This document shows, in pieces, positions 8,860 to 18,360 of a DNA stretch of 64,000 nt; positions within the stretch are counted from its first letter, which is position 1, and every line of letters begins with the position of its first letter. The DNA comes from Rhizobium sp. CSW-27 (GTDB taxonomy: Bacteria; Pseudomonadota; Alphaproteobacteria; Rhizobiales; Rhizobiaceae). The notes under the pieces are model-generated. The model was given only the letters and a program-made list of their open reading frames with translations. It did no database searches and was not told the origin of the DNA. The DNA lies in the NCBI RefSeq assembly GCF_018760785.1, contig NZ_JAHHZO010000004.1, positions 1-64,000 on the forward strand. The letters run 5' to 3'. The position numbers and the translations under genes are program-made.

Positions 8860-9822
8860 GTGGCTGCCATACTTGCATTGCTGCTGCCGTTCTTCGGCCT
8901 GATCCTGATCGGCTTCGTGGCTGCGAAGGTGACGCGGCAGGGCGCGGATGCCCTCGGCTGGATGAACACCTTCATTGTCTATGCCGCGCTGCCGGCGCTG
9001 TTCTTCAAGCTGGTGTCGCGCACGCCGATCGCCGACCTGACCCGTCTCGATTTCATCGTCACGCAGCTTGCCGCCGTCTATGCGGTCTATGCGCTGGTGT
9101 TTGCCGCCGGCCGCCTGCTGCATCGGGCAAGCTTTGCCGAGAGCATCATCCAGGCCTTTGGCGGTGCCTATGGCAATATCGGCTACATGGGGCCGGGGCT
9201 TGCGCTGCTGGCGCTGGGAGACGCGGCGGCGGTGCCGGTGGCGCTGATCGTCTGCTTCGAAAATGCCATGCATTTCATCGTGGCGCCCGCCCTGATGGCG
9301 CTTGCCGGCGGCGACCGTCGTCCGCCGCTGCAACTGGCCGGCGAGGTGGTGCGGCGCGTGGCGCTGCACCCTTTCATCCTCTCCACCGCAGCCGGCTTTC
9401 TCGTCGCGGCCCTCGGCGGGCAGCCGCCGGTGGCGGTCCTGCGGCTGATCGATTATCTGGCGCAGGCGGCGGCGCCCTGCGCACTGTTTGCCATGGGGGT
9501 CACGCTGGCGCTCAGGCCGCTGCGGCGCGTTCCGGTCGAGATCGGCACGATCACGCTCGCCAAACTCGTGATTCTGCCTGCCGCCATGTATGCAGCTCTG
9601 CGCCTCGTCGGCGGCATCGAGGCGGCCTGGGTGCACGCGGCCGTGCTGCTTGCCGCTCTGCCGACCGCCACCAATGTCTTCGTCATCAGCCAGCACTACG
9701 GCGTGTGGCAGGAGCGTGCCTCGGCCACAGTGCTGATCACCACGCTGGTCTCGATCGCCACGCTGCCGCTGGTGCTCTACCTGATTTCAGCCGGCCTTCT
9801 TCCGATCGAAGGGGTTCCTTAG
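8860..9822 (+). CDS. AEC family transporter (auxin efflux carrier-like)
   Basis: A 320-residue polytopic membrane protein with about ten hydrophobic segments. The duplicated bundle has conserved small-residue helices such as 'FGGAYGNIGYMGPGLALL', typical of the AEC/MdcF carrier family (malonate, malate or amino-acid-related substrates). It starts at GTG behind AAGGAGCGGAGG. Its last 36 bases overlap the end of the convergent hydroxylase gene, so the 3' ends are interlocked. The substrate is unknown; 'auxin' is a family label only. Confidence 0.82.
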   Translation: MAAILALLLPFFGLILIGFVAAKVTRQGADALGWMNTFIVYAALPALFFKLVSRTPIADLTRLDFIVTQLAAVYAVYALVFAAGRLLHRASFAESIIQAFGGAYGNIGYMGPGLALLALGDAAAVPVALIVCFENAMHFIVAPALMALAGGDRRPPLQLAGEVVRRVALHPFILSTAAGFLVAALGGQPPVAVLRLIDYLAQAAAPCALFAMGVTLALRPLRRVPVEIGTITLAKLVILPAAMYAALRLVGGIEAAWVHAAVLLAALPTATNVFVISQHYGVWQERASATVLITTLVSIATLPLVLYLISAGLLPIEGVP

Positions 9823-11001
9823 GCCGGCTGCCAGGTCCTTCAGGCTGCGGCCCGGTTCGACGCCCTCGCGCATCAGGATGTTGCGCAGCGGCCCGACGGC
9901 CGTCAGCATGTGCAGTCCCGCGGCGCGTGCCACCTGCATCGGCAGGAAATCCGACAGAAGCGAGCGGTTGAGCAGGTCGACGCCCAGCGTGCGCGTCATG
10001 ATGTCTGGGCGGCGGCGGCGGTTGAAGCGGTCACCGGCATCGCCGGCCACCGGCCGCTCGCCCGCCGTCTTCAGCAGATCCACCAGTTCCATCACGTCGC
10101 GCAGCGACAGGTTGAGGCCCTGCGCGCCGATCGGTGGAAACGCATGTGCCGCCTCTCCGACCAGGGCGACACGGCCCTTGCCGAACCGGTCCGACATCAG
10201 GCTGGAAAGCCGCCAGGATTCAACGCCCGCCTCGACCGTCACCTTGCCGAGCAGCGATTGCATGCGCAGTTCCACGGCGCTCGACAGTGCCTCGAGCGGC
10301 AGCGCGAGCAACCGCTCGGCCTCCTCGGGCTTCACCACCCAGACGAGGCTGGAGCGGCTGCCGGGCAGGGGAACCTGCGTGAAGGGGCCGGTTTCGGTGT
10401 GGAATTCGGTCGAGACGTTGCCATGTGGATGTTCATGGGCAAAATTCAGCACCACCGCTGTCTGCGGATAGGCCCAGCGGCGGGTTCCGATACCGGCGCC
10501 CTCGCGCACCTTCGAGCCGCGGCCATCGGCGCCGATCACGAAGGCCGCCGCAAGCGTCTGGCCATCGAAGAGGGTAAGATGTGCGACATCGGCCTGCAGA
10601 TCCAGCCGTTCCAGGCTGGCATCGACACGGGCAATGTTCGGCTCGGCCGTGACGGCATCGGACAGCACCTGCATCAGCACGCTGTTTGGAATGTTGTAGC
10701 CGAAGGCGGACAGGCCGACATCGGCGGCCCGAAACTGCGCCGGCGGCGCCCGGAACAGCCGCGTCGTGCCGTCGAGTATCTGCATGACGGAAAGGGCGGC
10801 CGAGGCCTGCTCCAGCGCCCGCCACAGGCCGAGGCTGTCGATAAAGCGGATGGACTGGTCCATCAGCGCGGTCGTGCGCCGGTCCTGGCGGTTCTGGCGC
10901 GGTGCGATCAGCACGACCTTGCGGCCGGCGCGCGCCAGGGCGAGCGCCGCCACCGAACCGGCCAGTCCTTCACCCACAACTGCGATTTCGATGTCCTGCA
11001 T
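9787..11001 (-). CDS. UbiH/UbiF-family FAD-dependent hydroxylase
   Basis: A 404-residue flavoprotein monooxygenase, most likely one of the ring hydroxylases of ubiquinone synthesis. The N-terminus IEIAVVGEGLAGSVAAL is the FAD-binding Rossmann loop (GxGxxG). 'RRTTALMDQSIRF' matches the RTxAL segment of the UbiH group, GADGRGSKVRE is the DG motif, and GEAAHAFPPIGAQGLNLS is the FAD-ribityl motif with Glu in place of the usual Asp. The start at 11001 has AGAAGG upstream. The gene is divergent from pcs. Which ring position it hydroxylates cannot be told from sequence; alphaproteobacterial UbiL is one candidate. Confidence 0.85.
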   Translation of the reverse strand: MQDIEIAVVGEGLAGSVAALALARAGRKVVLIAPRQNRQDRRTTALMDQSIRFIDSLGLWRALEQASAALSVMQILDGTTRLFRAPPAQFRAADVGLSAFGYNIPNSVLMQVLSDAVTAEPNIARVDASLERLDLQADVAHLTLFDGQTLAAAFVIGADGRGSKVREGAGIGTRRWAYPQTAVVLNFAHEHPHGNVSTEFHTETGPFTQVPLPGSRSSLVWVVKPEEAERLLALPLEALSSAVELRMQSLLGKVTVEAGVESWRLSSLMSDRFGKGRVALVGEAAHAFPPIGAQGLNLSLRDVMELVDLLKTAGERPVAGDAGDRFNRRRRPDIMTRTLGVDLLNRSLLSDFLPMQVARAAGLHMLTAVGPLRNILMREGVEPGRSLKDLAAGLRNPFDRKKAG

Positions 11002-11152
11002 GACCGCCTTCTTCTCTTGTCTGCTGTCGGCCCTATCTAGGCAAACTTGTGACACTTATCCATGGGCTTTGCCGGATGCCCCTCGATAAGGTTGCAAAGC
11101 GCGCCGATTGGCCGCATATGACCGGCTTTCGACAGGAGCTTCGGAGCAGGGC

Positions 11153-11887
11153 GTGATCAGGCGAATTTTCAATTACCGGAAAGTGCCCTATGCGGAAATC
11201 CGCGCCTTTTCCGTGCATGTGCTGACGGCGTCCGGCTCCTTCCTCGCCTTTCTCGGCGTGGTGGCTGCTGCCGAACACCGTTTCGTCGACATGTGGTGGT
11301 GGCTGGGGCTGGCGCTGCTGATCGATGGCATTGATGGCCCGATCGCCCGCAAGGTGCGGGTCAAGGAAGTGCTGCCGAACTGGTCCGGCGACACGCTGGA
11401 CAACATCATCGACTACGTGACCTACGTGCTTTTGCCGGCCTTTGCGCTCTACCAGAGCGGCATGATCGGCGAGACCTGGTCCTTCGTTGCCGCCGGCATG
11501 ATTGTCGTGTCGAGTGCCATCTACTATGCCGATACCGGCATGAAGACGGAGGAATATTTCTTCTCCGGCTTCCCGGTGGTCTGGAACATGGTGATCCTCA
11601 CCCTCTTCGTGATCCAAGCCAGCGAGGCCACCGCGATGATCGTGGTGGTGACCTCGGTAATCGTCACCTTCCTGCCGGTCAATTTCCTGCATCCGGTGCG
11701 CGTGAAGCGCCTGCGGTCGCTCAACCTCGGGATTTTCCTGCTCTGGTGCGCGCTCTCGGGCTATTCCCTGCTGCTGCATTTCGATTCGCCTGCCTGGCTG
11801 GTCTGGGGCGTGGTGCTGACGGGCATCTATCTCTATGTGATCGGCGGGGTGCTTCAGCTTTTCCCCTATCTTGGAAAAGCCCGATAA
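11153..11887 (+). CDS. pcs: Phosphatidylcholine synthase
   Basis: A 244-residue inner-membrane enzyme that condenses CDP-diacylglycerol with choline to give phosphatidylcholine in one step, a pathway typical of rhizobia, brucellae and other host-associated bacteria. The CDP-alcohol phosphotransferase motif is visible as DGIDGPIARKVRVKE followed by SGDTLDNIIDY. About seven or eight hydrophobic helices follow. The GTG start at 11153 (VIRRIFNYRKVPYAEIR) has GGAG upstream and gives the length of known Pcs proteins; an earlier TTG at 11108 adds an unsupported tail. It strongly suggests a rhizobial host genome. Confidence 0.93.
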   Translation: MIRRIFNYRKVPYAEIRAFSVHVLTASGSFLAFLGVVAAAEHRFVDMWWWLGLALLIDGIDGPIARKVRVKEVLPNWSGDTLDNIIDYVTYVLLPAFALYQSGMIGETWSFVAAGMIVVSSAIYYADTGMKTEEYFFSGFPVVWNMVILTLFVIQASEATAMIVVVTSVIVTFLPVNFLHPVRVKRLRSLNLGIFLLWCALSGYSLLLHFDSPAWLVWGVVLTGIYLYVIGGVLQLFPYLGKAR

Positions 11888-11953
11888 ACCGCCGGGAACC
11901 CTCGACTTTTCTGTTGTGCACGGCAGCAAAAACGGTATCAATTCTTCGGTGTA

Positions 11954-11967
11954 CCGGAGTTGTCCGG
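11954..11967. promoter_or_regulatory. Short inverted repeat upstream of nucleoside transporter operon
   Basis: CCGGA-GTTG-TCCGG is a perfect 5-bp inverted repeat with a 4-bp spacer, 72 bases before the first gene of the BMP-type ABC importer. It could be an operator for a local repressor or a small RNA hairpin in the leader. At this length and GC content chance occurrence is possible. Confidence 0.25.
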
Positions 11968-12038
11968 ACAGATGGTTTCGCTTTCGCAACCGGTCAAGCC
12001 TCGCAGAAGGTGGGTGCGACAAGCATGAGGGGTGGTGA

Positions 12039-13625
12039 GTGAGTGACGCGCGGGGTCCGGAAGCGGGTTCGCTTCTGAAGGTTCGAAGCCTGACGAAATA
12101 TTTCGGCACATTCGCCGCCTGCAACGGGATCGATCTGTCGATCGGGCCGGGTGAAATCCACGCGCTTCTGGGCGAAAACGGCGCCGGCAAGTCCACCCTC
12201 GTCAAGATGCTGTTTGGCGTGCTGCAGCCCAGTGAAGGCCGTATCTTCTGGGATGGCCGGCCTGTTTCCATTGCTTCTCCGGGCGAGGCGCGGACGCTGG
12301 GCATCGGCATGGTGTTCCAGCATTTCTCTCTGTTCGAGGCGCTGACGGTGGCCGAAAACATCGCGCTGTCGCTCGATCCGAAGATACCGCTCGCCAGGAT
12401 CGCCACTGAAGCAGAAAGCCTGTCGAAGGCCTATGGCCTGCCGCTTGACCCCTATGCGCATGTCGCCGATCTGTCCGTCGGCGAACGCCAGCGCATCGAG
12501 ATCGTCCGGGCGCTGCTGCAGAACCCCAAGCTGATCATTCTCGACGAGCCGACCTCGGTGCTGACGCCGCAGGAGGCCGACAAGCTGTTCGAAACCCTGT
12601 TCAAGCTGAAGGCGGAAGGGCGCTCTGTGCTCTATATCAGCCACCGGCTGGAGGAGGTGCAGCGGATCTGCGACCGCGCCACCGTGCTGCGCCATGGCAA
12701 GGTGACCGGCGATTGCGATCCGAGGCAGGAAACGCCGGCTTCGCTTGCCCGCATGATGGTCGGCTCCGATGTCGCCGGCGTACAGCGCGACGCTACGACC
12801 GATCTCGGGCCGGCTCTGGTTGAGGTGCGGGCCCTCTCCGTCGCGGCCCGCACGCCTTTCGCAGTCCCGCTGAGGGATATCGCACTCGACGTGCGCGCCG
12901 GGGAGGTGCTGGCCATTGCCGGCGTGGCCGGCAACGGGCAGGGCGAGCTGTTCGACGCGCTGTCGGGCGAATATCCGGTCGGCGATGACGAGGCGATCCG
13001 CCTCTGCGGCAAGGCGGTCGGCCGCACCGGCATCAACGGGCGGCGTCTCTTGGGCGCCGGCTTCGTGCCAGAAGAGCGGCATGGCCATGCGGCCGTTTCG
13101 GACATGACGCTGTCCGACAACCTGCTTCTGTCGCGCAGCCAGTCCGATCGCGGCAGCTTCCTGGCCGGCGGCCTGCTGTCCGTCATCCGCCATGACGCCA
13201 TCCGTGCCACGGCGCGCCGCATCTGCGCGGCGATGGATGTACGCAAGAGCGGCGAGGATCCCGCCGCGGGCTCGCTGTCCGGCGGCAATCTGCAGAAGTT
13301 CATCATCGGCCGCGAACTGGATCGCAAGCCCGCCGTGCTGGTGGTCAACCAGCCGACCTGGGGTGTCGATGCCGGCGCCGCAAGCCGCATCCGCCAGGCG
13401 CTGATCGATCTGGCCCGCGCCGGTTCCGCCGTCATCGTCATCAGCCAGGATCTCGACGAGATCTTCGAGGTGGCGACCAATATTGCGGTGATCTCCGAGG
13501 GAAGGCTGTCGAAACCCTATCCGGCCGGCGACCTGACGCTGGAAAGGATCGGCCTGCTGATGGGCGGCATCCATGATTCGACGGCCCATTCCGGTACGAA
13601 TGCGGGAGGCGCCCATGCGCATTGA
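12039..13625 (+). CDS. BMP-type nucleoside ABC transporter, double ATP-binding protein
   Basis: A 528-residue ATPase with two fused nucleotide-binding domains. The first has GENGAGKST as Walker A, LSVGERQRIE as signature and ILDEPTSVLT as Walker B. The second is degenerate, with GVAGNGQGE in place of a canonical Walker A and LSGGNLQKFIIGREL as signature, as usual in the sugar/nucleoside branch (RbsA, YufO). It starts at GTG behind GAGGGGTGGTGA. It leads a four-gene operon with two permeases and a BmpA-like lipoprotein/binding protein, and overlaps the first permease by 11 bases. Purine nucleosides are the likely substrate by family. Confidence 0.9.
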   Translation: MSDARGPEAGSLLKVRSLTKYFGTFAACNGIDLSIGPGEIHALLGENGAGKSTLVKMLFGVLQPSEGRIFWDGRPVSIASPGEARTLGIGMVFQHFSLFEALTVAENIALSLDPKIPLARIATEAESLSKAYGLPLDPYAHVADLSVGERQRIEIVRALLQNPKLIILDEPTSVLTPQEADKLFETLFKLKAEGRSVLYISHRLEEVQRICDRATVLRHGKVTGDCDPRQETPASLARMMVGSDVAGVQRDATTDLGPALVEVRALSVAARTPFAVPLRDIALDVRAGEVLAIAGVAGNGQGELFDALSGEYPVGDDEAIRLCGKAVGRTGINGRRLLGAGFVPEERHGHAAVSDMTLSDNLLLSRSQSDRGSFLAGGLLSVIRHDAIRATARRICAAMDVRKSGEDPAAGSLSGGNLQKFIIGRELDRKPAVLVVNQPTWGVDAGAASRIRQALIDLARAGSAVIVISQDLDEIFEVATNIAVISEGRLSKPYPAGDLTLERIGLLMGGIHDSTAHSGTNAGGAHAH

Positions 13626-14703
13626 ACTGCAACGCCGGCCCGCCTCCTCCGGCCTTTTTTCGCTGGTCTCGCCGCTTCTGGCACTGGCGCTGACGCTGAT
13701 CTTCGGCGCGATCATGTTTCAGATGCTCGGCAAGGATCCGGGCCATGCGCTCTACAGCTTCTTCGTGGAGCCGCTGCTCGAAGTGTGGTCGCTGCATGAA
13801 CTGGCGATCAAGGCCGGGCCGCTGATCCTCATCGCCGTCGGCCTGTCGGTCTGCTACCGATCGAACAACTGGAACATCGGTGCCGAGGGCCAGTTCACGA
13901 TCGGTGCGATCACCGGCTCGATCCTGCCGATCCTCGTGCCGCAATGGCATTCGGTGATGGTGCTGCCGCTGATGCTTTTGATGGGGGCAGCCGGCGGCGC
14001 GCTGTTTGCAGCCATTCCGGCGCTGCTGAAGACACGCTTCAATACCAATGAAATCCTTGTCAGCCTGATGCTGGTCTACATCGCGCAGCTGTTCCTCGAC
14101 TGGCTGGTGCGCGGCCCATGGCGCGATCCGAAGGGCTTCAACTTTCCGCAGTCGATCAGCTTTGCGCCGGAAGCGGTGCTGCCGCCGCTGCTCGATTCGG
14201 GCCGGGCGCATGCCTCCATCCTGTTTGCGCTTCTGGCGGCGGTACTCGTCTGGTTCATGATGCGCTTCATGCTGAAGGGGTTCGAGGTCACCGTGCTCGG
14301 CCGTTCGGAACGGGCAGGGCGCTTTGCCGGCTTTTCGGCGCGCCGCATGGTCTGGTTCTCGATGATGCTGTCCGGCGCCTTTGCGGGCCTCGCCGGAATC
14401 TCGGAAGTGTCCGGCTCCATCGGCCACCTGCAGCCGAGCATTTCGCCGGGTTACGGATTTACGGCAATCATCGTCGCCTTCCTCGGGCGTCTCAACCCGG
14501 TTGGCGCGATTGCCTCCGGCTTCGTGCTGGCACTGACCTATCTCGGCGGCGAAGCGGCGCAGCTGTCGATCGGCGTATCCGACAAGGTGACGCGCGTCTT
14601 CCAGGGCCTGCTGCTCTTCTTCGTGCTGTCCTGCGACACGCTGATCCTCTACCGCGTGCGCATCATCTTCGGCTCCGGCCGTGCCCGGGAGGCAAAGTCC
14701 TGA
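13615..14703 (+). CDS. BMP-type nucleoside ABC transporter, permease 1
   Basis: A 362-residue inner-membrane permease of the BPD_transp_2 family (YufP-like). The conserved cytoplasmic region 'NIGAEGQFTIGAITGS' and the 'KTRFNTNEILVSLMLVYIA' segment are typical of this subunit. Roughly nine or ten hydrophobic helices are present. The ATG at 13615, with GGGAGG upstream, lies inside the end of the ATPase gene, so expression is coupled. It works as a heterodimer with the next gene product. Confidence 0.9.
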   Translation: MRIELQRRPASSGLFSLVSPLLALALTLIFGAIMFQMLGKDPGHALYSFFVEPLLEVWSLHELAIKAGPLILIAVGLSVCYRSNNWNIGAEGQFTIGAITGSILPILVPQWHSVMVLPLMLLMGAAGGALFAAIPALLKTRFNTNEILVSLMLVYIAQLFLDWLVRGPWRDPKGFNFPQSISFAPEAVLPPLLDSGRAHASILFALLAAVLVWFMMRFMLKGFEVTVLGRSERAGRFAGFSARRMVWFSMMLSGAFAGLAGISEVSGSIGHLQPSISPGYGFTAIIVAFLGRLNPVGAIASGFVLALTYLGGEAAQLSIGVSDKVTRVFQGLLLFFVLSCDTLILYRVRIIFGSGRAREAKS

Positions 14704-14705
14704 CC

Positions 14706-15620
14706 ATGATCGAAGCGATCCTTCTGACGATCATCACCGCTGCCACGCCGCTCGTCATCGCGGCCATGGGCGAACTGGTGACGGAGCGGGCCGGCGTGCT
14801 GAACCTCGGTGTCGAGGGCATGATGATCATCGGCGCCGTCTGCGCGTTTGCCGGCTCCTATCTCACCGGCGTGCCGCTCTTCGGCGTTCTGGCCGGCATT
14901 CTCGGCGGCGCACTGTTTTCGCTGCTGTTCGGCTTCCTCACGCTGACGCTGGTAACCAACCAGGTGGCAACGGGTCTTGCGCTGACGCTGCTTGGCCTTG
15001 GTCTTTCCGGGCAGCTGGGCGAAAGCTTCGTCGGCATTCCGGGCGTCAAGCTGGCGCCCATCGTCTTTCCCGTCCTCTCCGAGATCCCCTTCGTCGGTCC
15101 ACTGCTGTTCCGGCAGGACATCACCTTCTACCTGTCGATTGCGCTGGTGATCGGCGTCAACTGGTTCCTGTTCCGCAGCCGCACCGGCCTCAAGCTGCGG
15201 GCCATCGGCGACAATCATGGTTCCGCCCATGCACTCGGCATCAGCGTCATCCGCACGCGCTATCTGGCGGTGATGTTCGGCGGTGCCTGTGCCGGGCTTG
15301 CCGGGGCGCAGCTGTCGCTGGTCTACACGCCGCAATGGGTGGAAAACATGTCGGCCGGCCGGGGCTGGATCGCGCTGGCGCTGGTGGTGTTCGCCTCCTG
15401 GCGACCCTGGCGGGTTCTGGCGGGTGGCTATATTTTCGGCGCCGTCGGCATCCTGCAGTTGCATGCGCAGGCCTTCGGCATCGGCGTACCCTCGCAGTTC
15501 CTCTCGATGCTGCCCTACGCCGTCACTATTGTCGTTCTCATCATCATTTCGCATAATCGCCGCACCACGCTCATCAATACGCCGGCATGCCTGGGGAAAC
15601 CCTTCGTTCCGGACCGCTGA
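14706..15620 (+). CDS. BMP-type nucleoside ABC transporter, permease 2
   Basis: A 304-residue membrane permease (YufQ-like) forming the second half of the transport channel. 'ERAGVLNLGVEGMMIIGAV' is the conserved EAA-like loop of this subunit, and 'NQVATGLALTLLGLGLSG' a typical later segment. About eight hydrophobic helices are visible. The ATG starts two bases after the stop of permease 1. It is followed after 47 bases by the binding-protein gene. Confidence 0.9.
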   Translation: MIEAILLTIITAATPLVIAAMGELVTERAGVLNLGVEGMMIIGAVCAFAGSYLTGVPLFGVLAGILGGALFSLLFGFLTLTLVTNQVATGLALTLLGLGLSGQLGESFVGIPGVKLAPIVFPVLSEIPFVGPLLFRQDITFYLSIALVIGVNWFLFRSRTGLKLRAIGDNHGSAHALGISVIRTRYLAVMFGGACAGLAGAQLSLVYTPQWVENMSAGRGWIALALVVFASWRPWRVLAGGYIFGAVGILQLHAQAFGIGVPSQFLSMLPYAVTIVVLIIISHNRRTTLINTPACLGKPFVPDR

Positions 15621-15667
15621 GGCGGCAGACAGAACAACCGAAGCTTCAAGCCAAACAGGGGTTGAAT

Positions 15668-16741
15668 ATGAAGAAGCTCATCATCGCACTTGCCGCCACG
15701 GCTGCCGCTCTTGGCAGCGTCGTGTCCGGCGCCCAGGCCCAGGAAAAGACGAAGGTCTGCTTCGTCTATGTCGGCACCAAGACCGACGGCGGCTGGACCC
15801 AGGCGCACGATCTCGGTCGACAGGAACTGCAGAAGGCACTCGGCGACAAGATCGAGACGCCCTACCTGGAAAGCGTGCCGGAAGGTCCGGATGCCGAGCG
15901 TGCGATCGAGCGCATGGCGCGGTCCGGCTGTGCGCTGATCTTCTCGACCTCCTTCGGCTTCATGGATGCGACCGTGAAGGTGGCGCAGAAGTTCCCCAAC
16001 GTGAAGTTCGAGCACGCCACCGGCTACAAGGCCGCTCCGAACCTCGCCACCTACAATTCGCGCTTCTATGAAGGCCGCTACATCCTCGGCCAGATTGCCG
16101 CCAAGATGTCCAAGAAGGGCGAAGCCGGCTACATCGCCTCCTTCCCGATTCCGGAAGTGGTGATGGGCATCAACGCCTTCGAACTCGGCGCGAAGTCGAT
16201 CAACCCGAACTTCAAGCTGAAGGTCGTCTGGGCCAACACCTGGTTCGACCCCGGCAAGGAAGCCGATGCCGCCAAGGCGCTGATCGACCAGGGCGTCGAC
16301 ATCCTCACCCAGCACACCGACACCACGGCCCCGATGCAGGTGGCAGCCGAGCGCGGCATCTATGCCTTCGGCCAGGCCTCCGACATGATCGCAGCCGGTC
16401 CGAAGACCCAGCTTACCGCCATCGTCGATACCTGGGGCGCCTATTACATCAAGCGCACCAAGGCGCTGCTCGACGGCACCTGGAAGTCCGAGCAGATCTG
16501 GGACGGCCTGAAGGACGGCATCCTCACCATGGCGCCCTACACCAACATGCCCGACGACGTGAAGGCGATGGCCGAAGAGACCGAAGCCAAGATCAAGTCC
16601 GGCGAACTGCATCCCTTCACCGGCCCGATCAACAAGCAGGACGGCACGCCCTGGCTGAAGGCCGGCGAAAAGGCTGATGACGGCACGCTGCTCGGCATGA
16701 ACTTCTACGTCGAAGGCGTGGACGACAAGCTGCCGCAATAA
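15668..16741 (+). CDS. BMP family ABC transporter substrate-binding protein
   Basis: A 357-residue periplasmic binding protein of the BmpA/PnrA (Med) family, which captures purine nucleosides and hands them to the adjacent permeases. An N-terminal signal peptide (KK then a hydrophobic run, cleavage near AQAQEK) lacks a lipobox, so the protein is soluble rather than a lipoprotein. Family motifs include '[16 protein letters not shown]' near the start and '[19 protein letters not shown]'. It closes the operon and is followed by a strong hairpin terminator. The ribosome-binding site AGGGG precedes the ATG. Confidence 0.92.
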   Translation: MKKLIIALAATAAALGSVVSGAQAQEKTKVCFVYVGTKTDGGWTQAHDLGRQELQKALGDKIETPYLESVPEGPDAERAIERMARSGCALIFSTSFGFMDATVKVAQKFPNVKFEHATGYKAAPNLATYNSRFYEGRYILGQIAAKMSKKGEAGYIASFPIPEVVMGINAFELGAKSINPNFKLKVVWANTWFDPGKEADAAKALIDQGVDILTQHTDTTAPMQVAAERGIYAFGQASDMIAAGPKTQLTAIVDTWGAYYIKRTKALLDGTWKSEQIWDGLKDGILTMAPYTNMPDDVKAMAEETEAKIKSGELHPFTGPINKQDGTPWLKAGEKADDGTLLGMNFYVEGVDDKLPQ

Positions 16742-16764
16742 GCCCGAATACCGCCCGAAAACGG

Positions 16765-16796
16765 AAGGCGTCCCTGGCGGGGCGCCTTCTGCGTTT
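16765..16796 (+). terminator. Rho-independent terminator of the nucleoside ABC operon
   Basis: AAGGCGTCCC-TGGC-GGGGCGCCTT forms a 10-bp stem (one G-U pair) with a 4-base loop, 24 bases after the binding-protein stop. It is followed by a weakly T-rich stretch. It separates the transport operon from glmU. Confidence 0.7.
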
Positions 16797-16884
16797 GTGC
16801 CTTCGGCGCCGCGCAGCGCACGGCCATTGGCGAAAGCGCGCAACTGCTGATAAGAAGCGCCGACTGATTTTGAGAGAGAGCGCC

Positions 16885-18246
16885 ATGAATCGCACCTGCC
16901 TTGCCGTCATTCTCGCCGCCGGCGACAGCACCCGGATGAAGTCCTCGATCTCCAAGGTGCTGCATCCGATCGCGGGGCTGCCGATGATCGCGCATGTGAT
17001 GACGGCGGTGCAGGCGGCGGGCATGCAGGATGCCGTGCTGGTGGTGGGGCGCGATGCCGAGAACGTGACGAAGGCCGGTTCGCTTGCCGGCATGCAGGTT
17101 TCCGCCGTGCTGCAGACGGAGCGCCGCGGCACCGGCCATGCCGTGCTGACCGCCCGCGATGTCATCGCAAACGGCTATGACGACGTGCTCGTCACCTATG
17201 GCGACGTGCCGCTGGTGAAGCCGGAGACCTTCCTTGCCGCCCGGCGGAGGCGCGCGGAGGGCGCGGATGTCGTCGTGATCGGCTTCAAGGCGGAAAACCC
17301 GTTCGGCTATGGCCGGTTGCTGGTCGAGAATGGCGAACTGGCGGCGATCCGCGAGGAGAAGGACGCCTCCGAAGAGGAGCGCCGGGTCACTCGCTGCAAC
17401 AGCGGCCTGATGGTGATCAACGGGGTGCGTGCGCTGGAATGGCTGGAAAAAATCGGCAACAGCAATGCCAAGGGCGAATATTATCTGACCGATATCGTCG
17501 AGATCGCGCGGGCGCATGGCGGCCGGGTGGTGGCGATAGATGCCCCGGAGGAGGAACTTGCCGGCTGCAACACGCGCGCCGAACTGGCCGCCCTTGAGGC
17601 CAGCTGGCAGAAGCGCCGCCGCCATGAATTGATGCTGTCGGGAGTCTCGATGGTCGCGCCGGAGACCGTGTTCCTCGCTCATGATACCGTGTTGCATCCC
17701 GATGTGCTGATCGAGCCCAACGTGGTCTTCGGGCCCGGTGTGACGGTGGAAACGGGTGCCGTGATCCATGCCTTTTCGCATCTGGAAGGGGCGCATGTGG
17801 CCGCTGGCGCGACGGTTGGACCCTTTGCCCGCCTGCGTCCCGGCGCCGTTCTCGGCGAAGACGCCAAGGTCGGCAATTTCTGCGAGGTGAAGAAGGCCGA
17901 GATCGGTGCCGGCGCCAAGGTCAATCATTTGACCTATATCGGCGATGCCTTTGTCGGCGCAGGCACCAATATCGGCGCCGGTACCATTACCTGTAATTAC
18001 GATGGCGTGAACAAGCACGAGACCCGGATCGGCCAAAATGCCTTCATCGGCTCCAATTCCGCACTTGTGGCCCCGGTGACGATCGGCGACGGCGCCTATG
18101 TCGCGTCCGGCAGCGTCATCACCGAGAATGTGCCGGGCGATGCGCTCGCCTTCGGTCGCGCCCGACAGGAGGTGAAGCCGGAGCGGGCGAAGGCGGTGCG
18201 CGAGCGGGCACTGGCGCTGAAGGCCGCCCGCAAGGCCGACCGGTAA
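16885..18246 (+). CDS. glmU: Bifunctional UDP-N-acetylglucosamine pyrophosphorylase / glucosamine-1-phosphate N-acetyltransferase
   Basis: A 453-residue enzyme of the usual GlmU length. The C-terminal domain acetylates glucosamine-1-phosphate; the N-terminal domain then makes UDP-GlcNAc for peptidoglycan and lipid A. The N-terminal nucleotidyltransferase has [15 protein letters not shown]. The C-terminal left-handed beta-helix shows repeated hexapeptides and the conserved '[20 protein letters not shown]' region. Its GDSTRM loop differs slightly from the common GxGTRM. It lies 114 bases upstream of glmS on the same strand, the conserved arrangement for this pathway. Confidence 0.95.
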   Translation: MNRTCLAVILAAGDSTRMKSSISKVLHPIAGLPMIAHVMTAVQAAGMQDAVLVVGRDAENVTKAGSLAGMQVSAVLQTERRGTGHAVLTARDVIANGYDDVLVTYGDVPLVKPETFLAARRRRAEGADVVVIGFKAENPFGYGRLLVENGELAAIREEKDASEEERRVTRCNSGLMVINGVRALEWLEKIGNSNAKGEYYLTDIVEIARAHGGRVVAIDAPEEELAGCNTRAELAALEASWQKRRRHELMLSGVSMVAPETVFLAHDTVLHPDVLIEPNVVFGPGVTVETGAVIHAFSHLEGAHVAAGATVGPFARLRPGAVLGEDAKVGNFCEVKKAEIGAGAKVNHLTYIGDAFVGAGTNIGAGTITCNYDGVNKHETRIGQNAFIGSNSALVAPVTIGDGAYVASGSVITENVPGDALAFGRARQEVKPERAKAVRERALALKAARKADR

Positions 18247-18360
18247 CATTTTCTAGGTTACTGTAAGAAATCGAATTTGACCCCTGCTGCCGTTGCGTCC
18301 TGCGTGCGGTGCGGTAGGAAAACGTGCGGCACGCAATCACGCAAAAGACATGAGGCTCAT

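Noticed and set aside
9910..11040. Long open frame on the plus strand opposite the UbiH-type gene
   Set aside because: It is the antisense shadow of a clear flavoprotein gene; its predicted protein is rich in Arg, His and Gln with no domain pattern. Similar long shadows opposite recG, uvrA, gyrA, glnA and the YejA-like gene were rejected for the same reason.
18247..18360. glmS ribozyme or riboswitch upstream of glmS
   Set aside because: The 114-bp leader is too short and lacks the conserved ribozyme core; such ribozymes are mainly found in Firmicutes.
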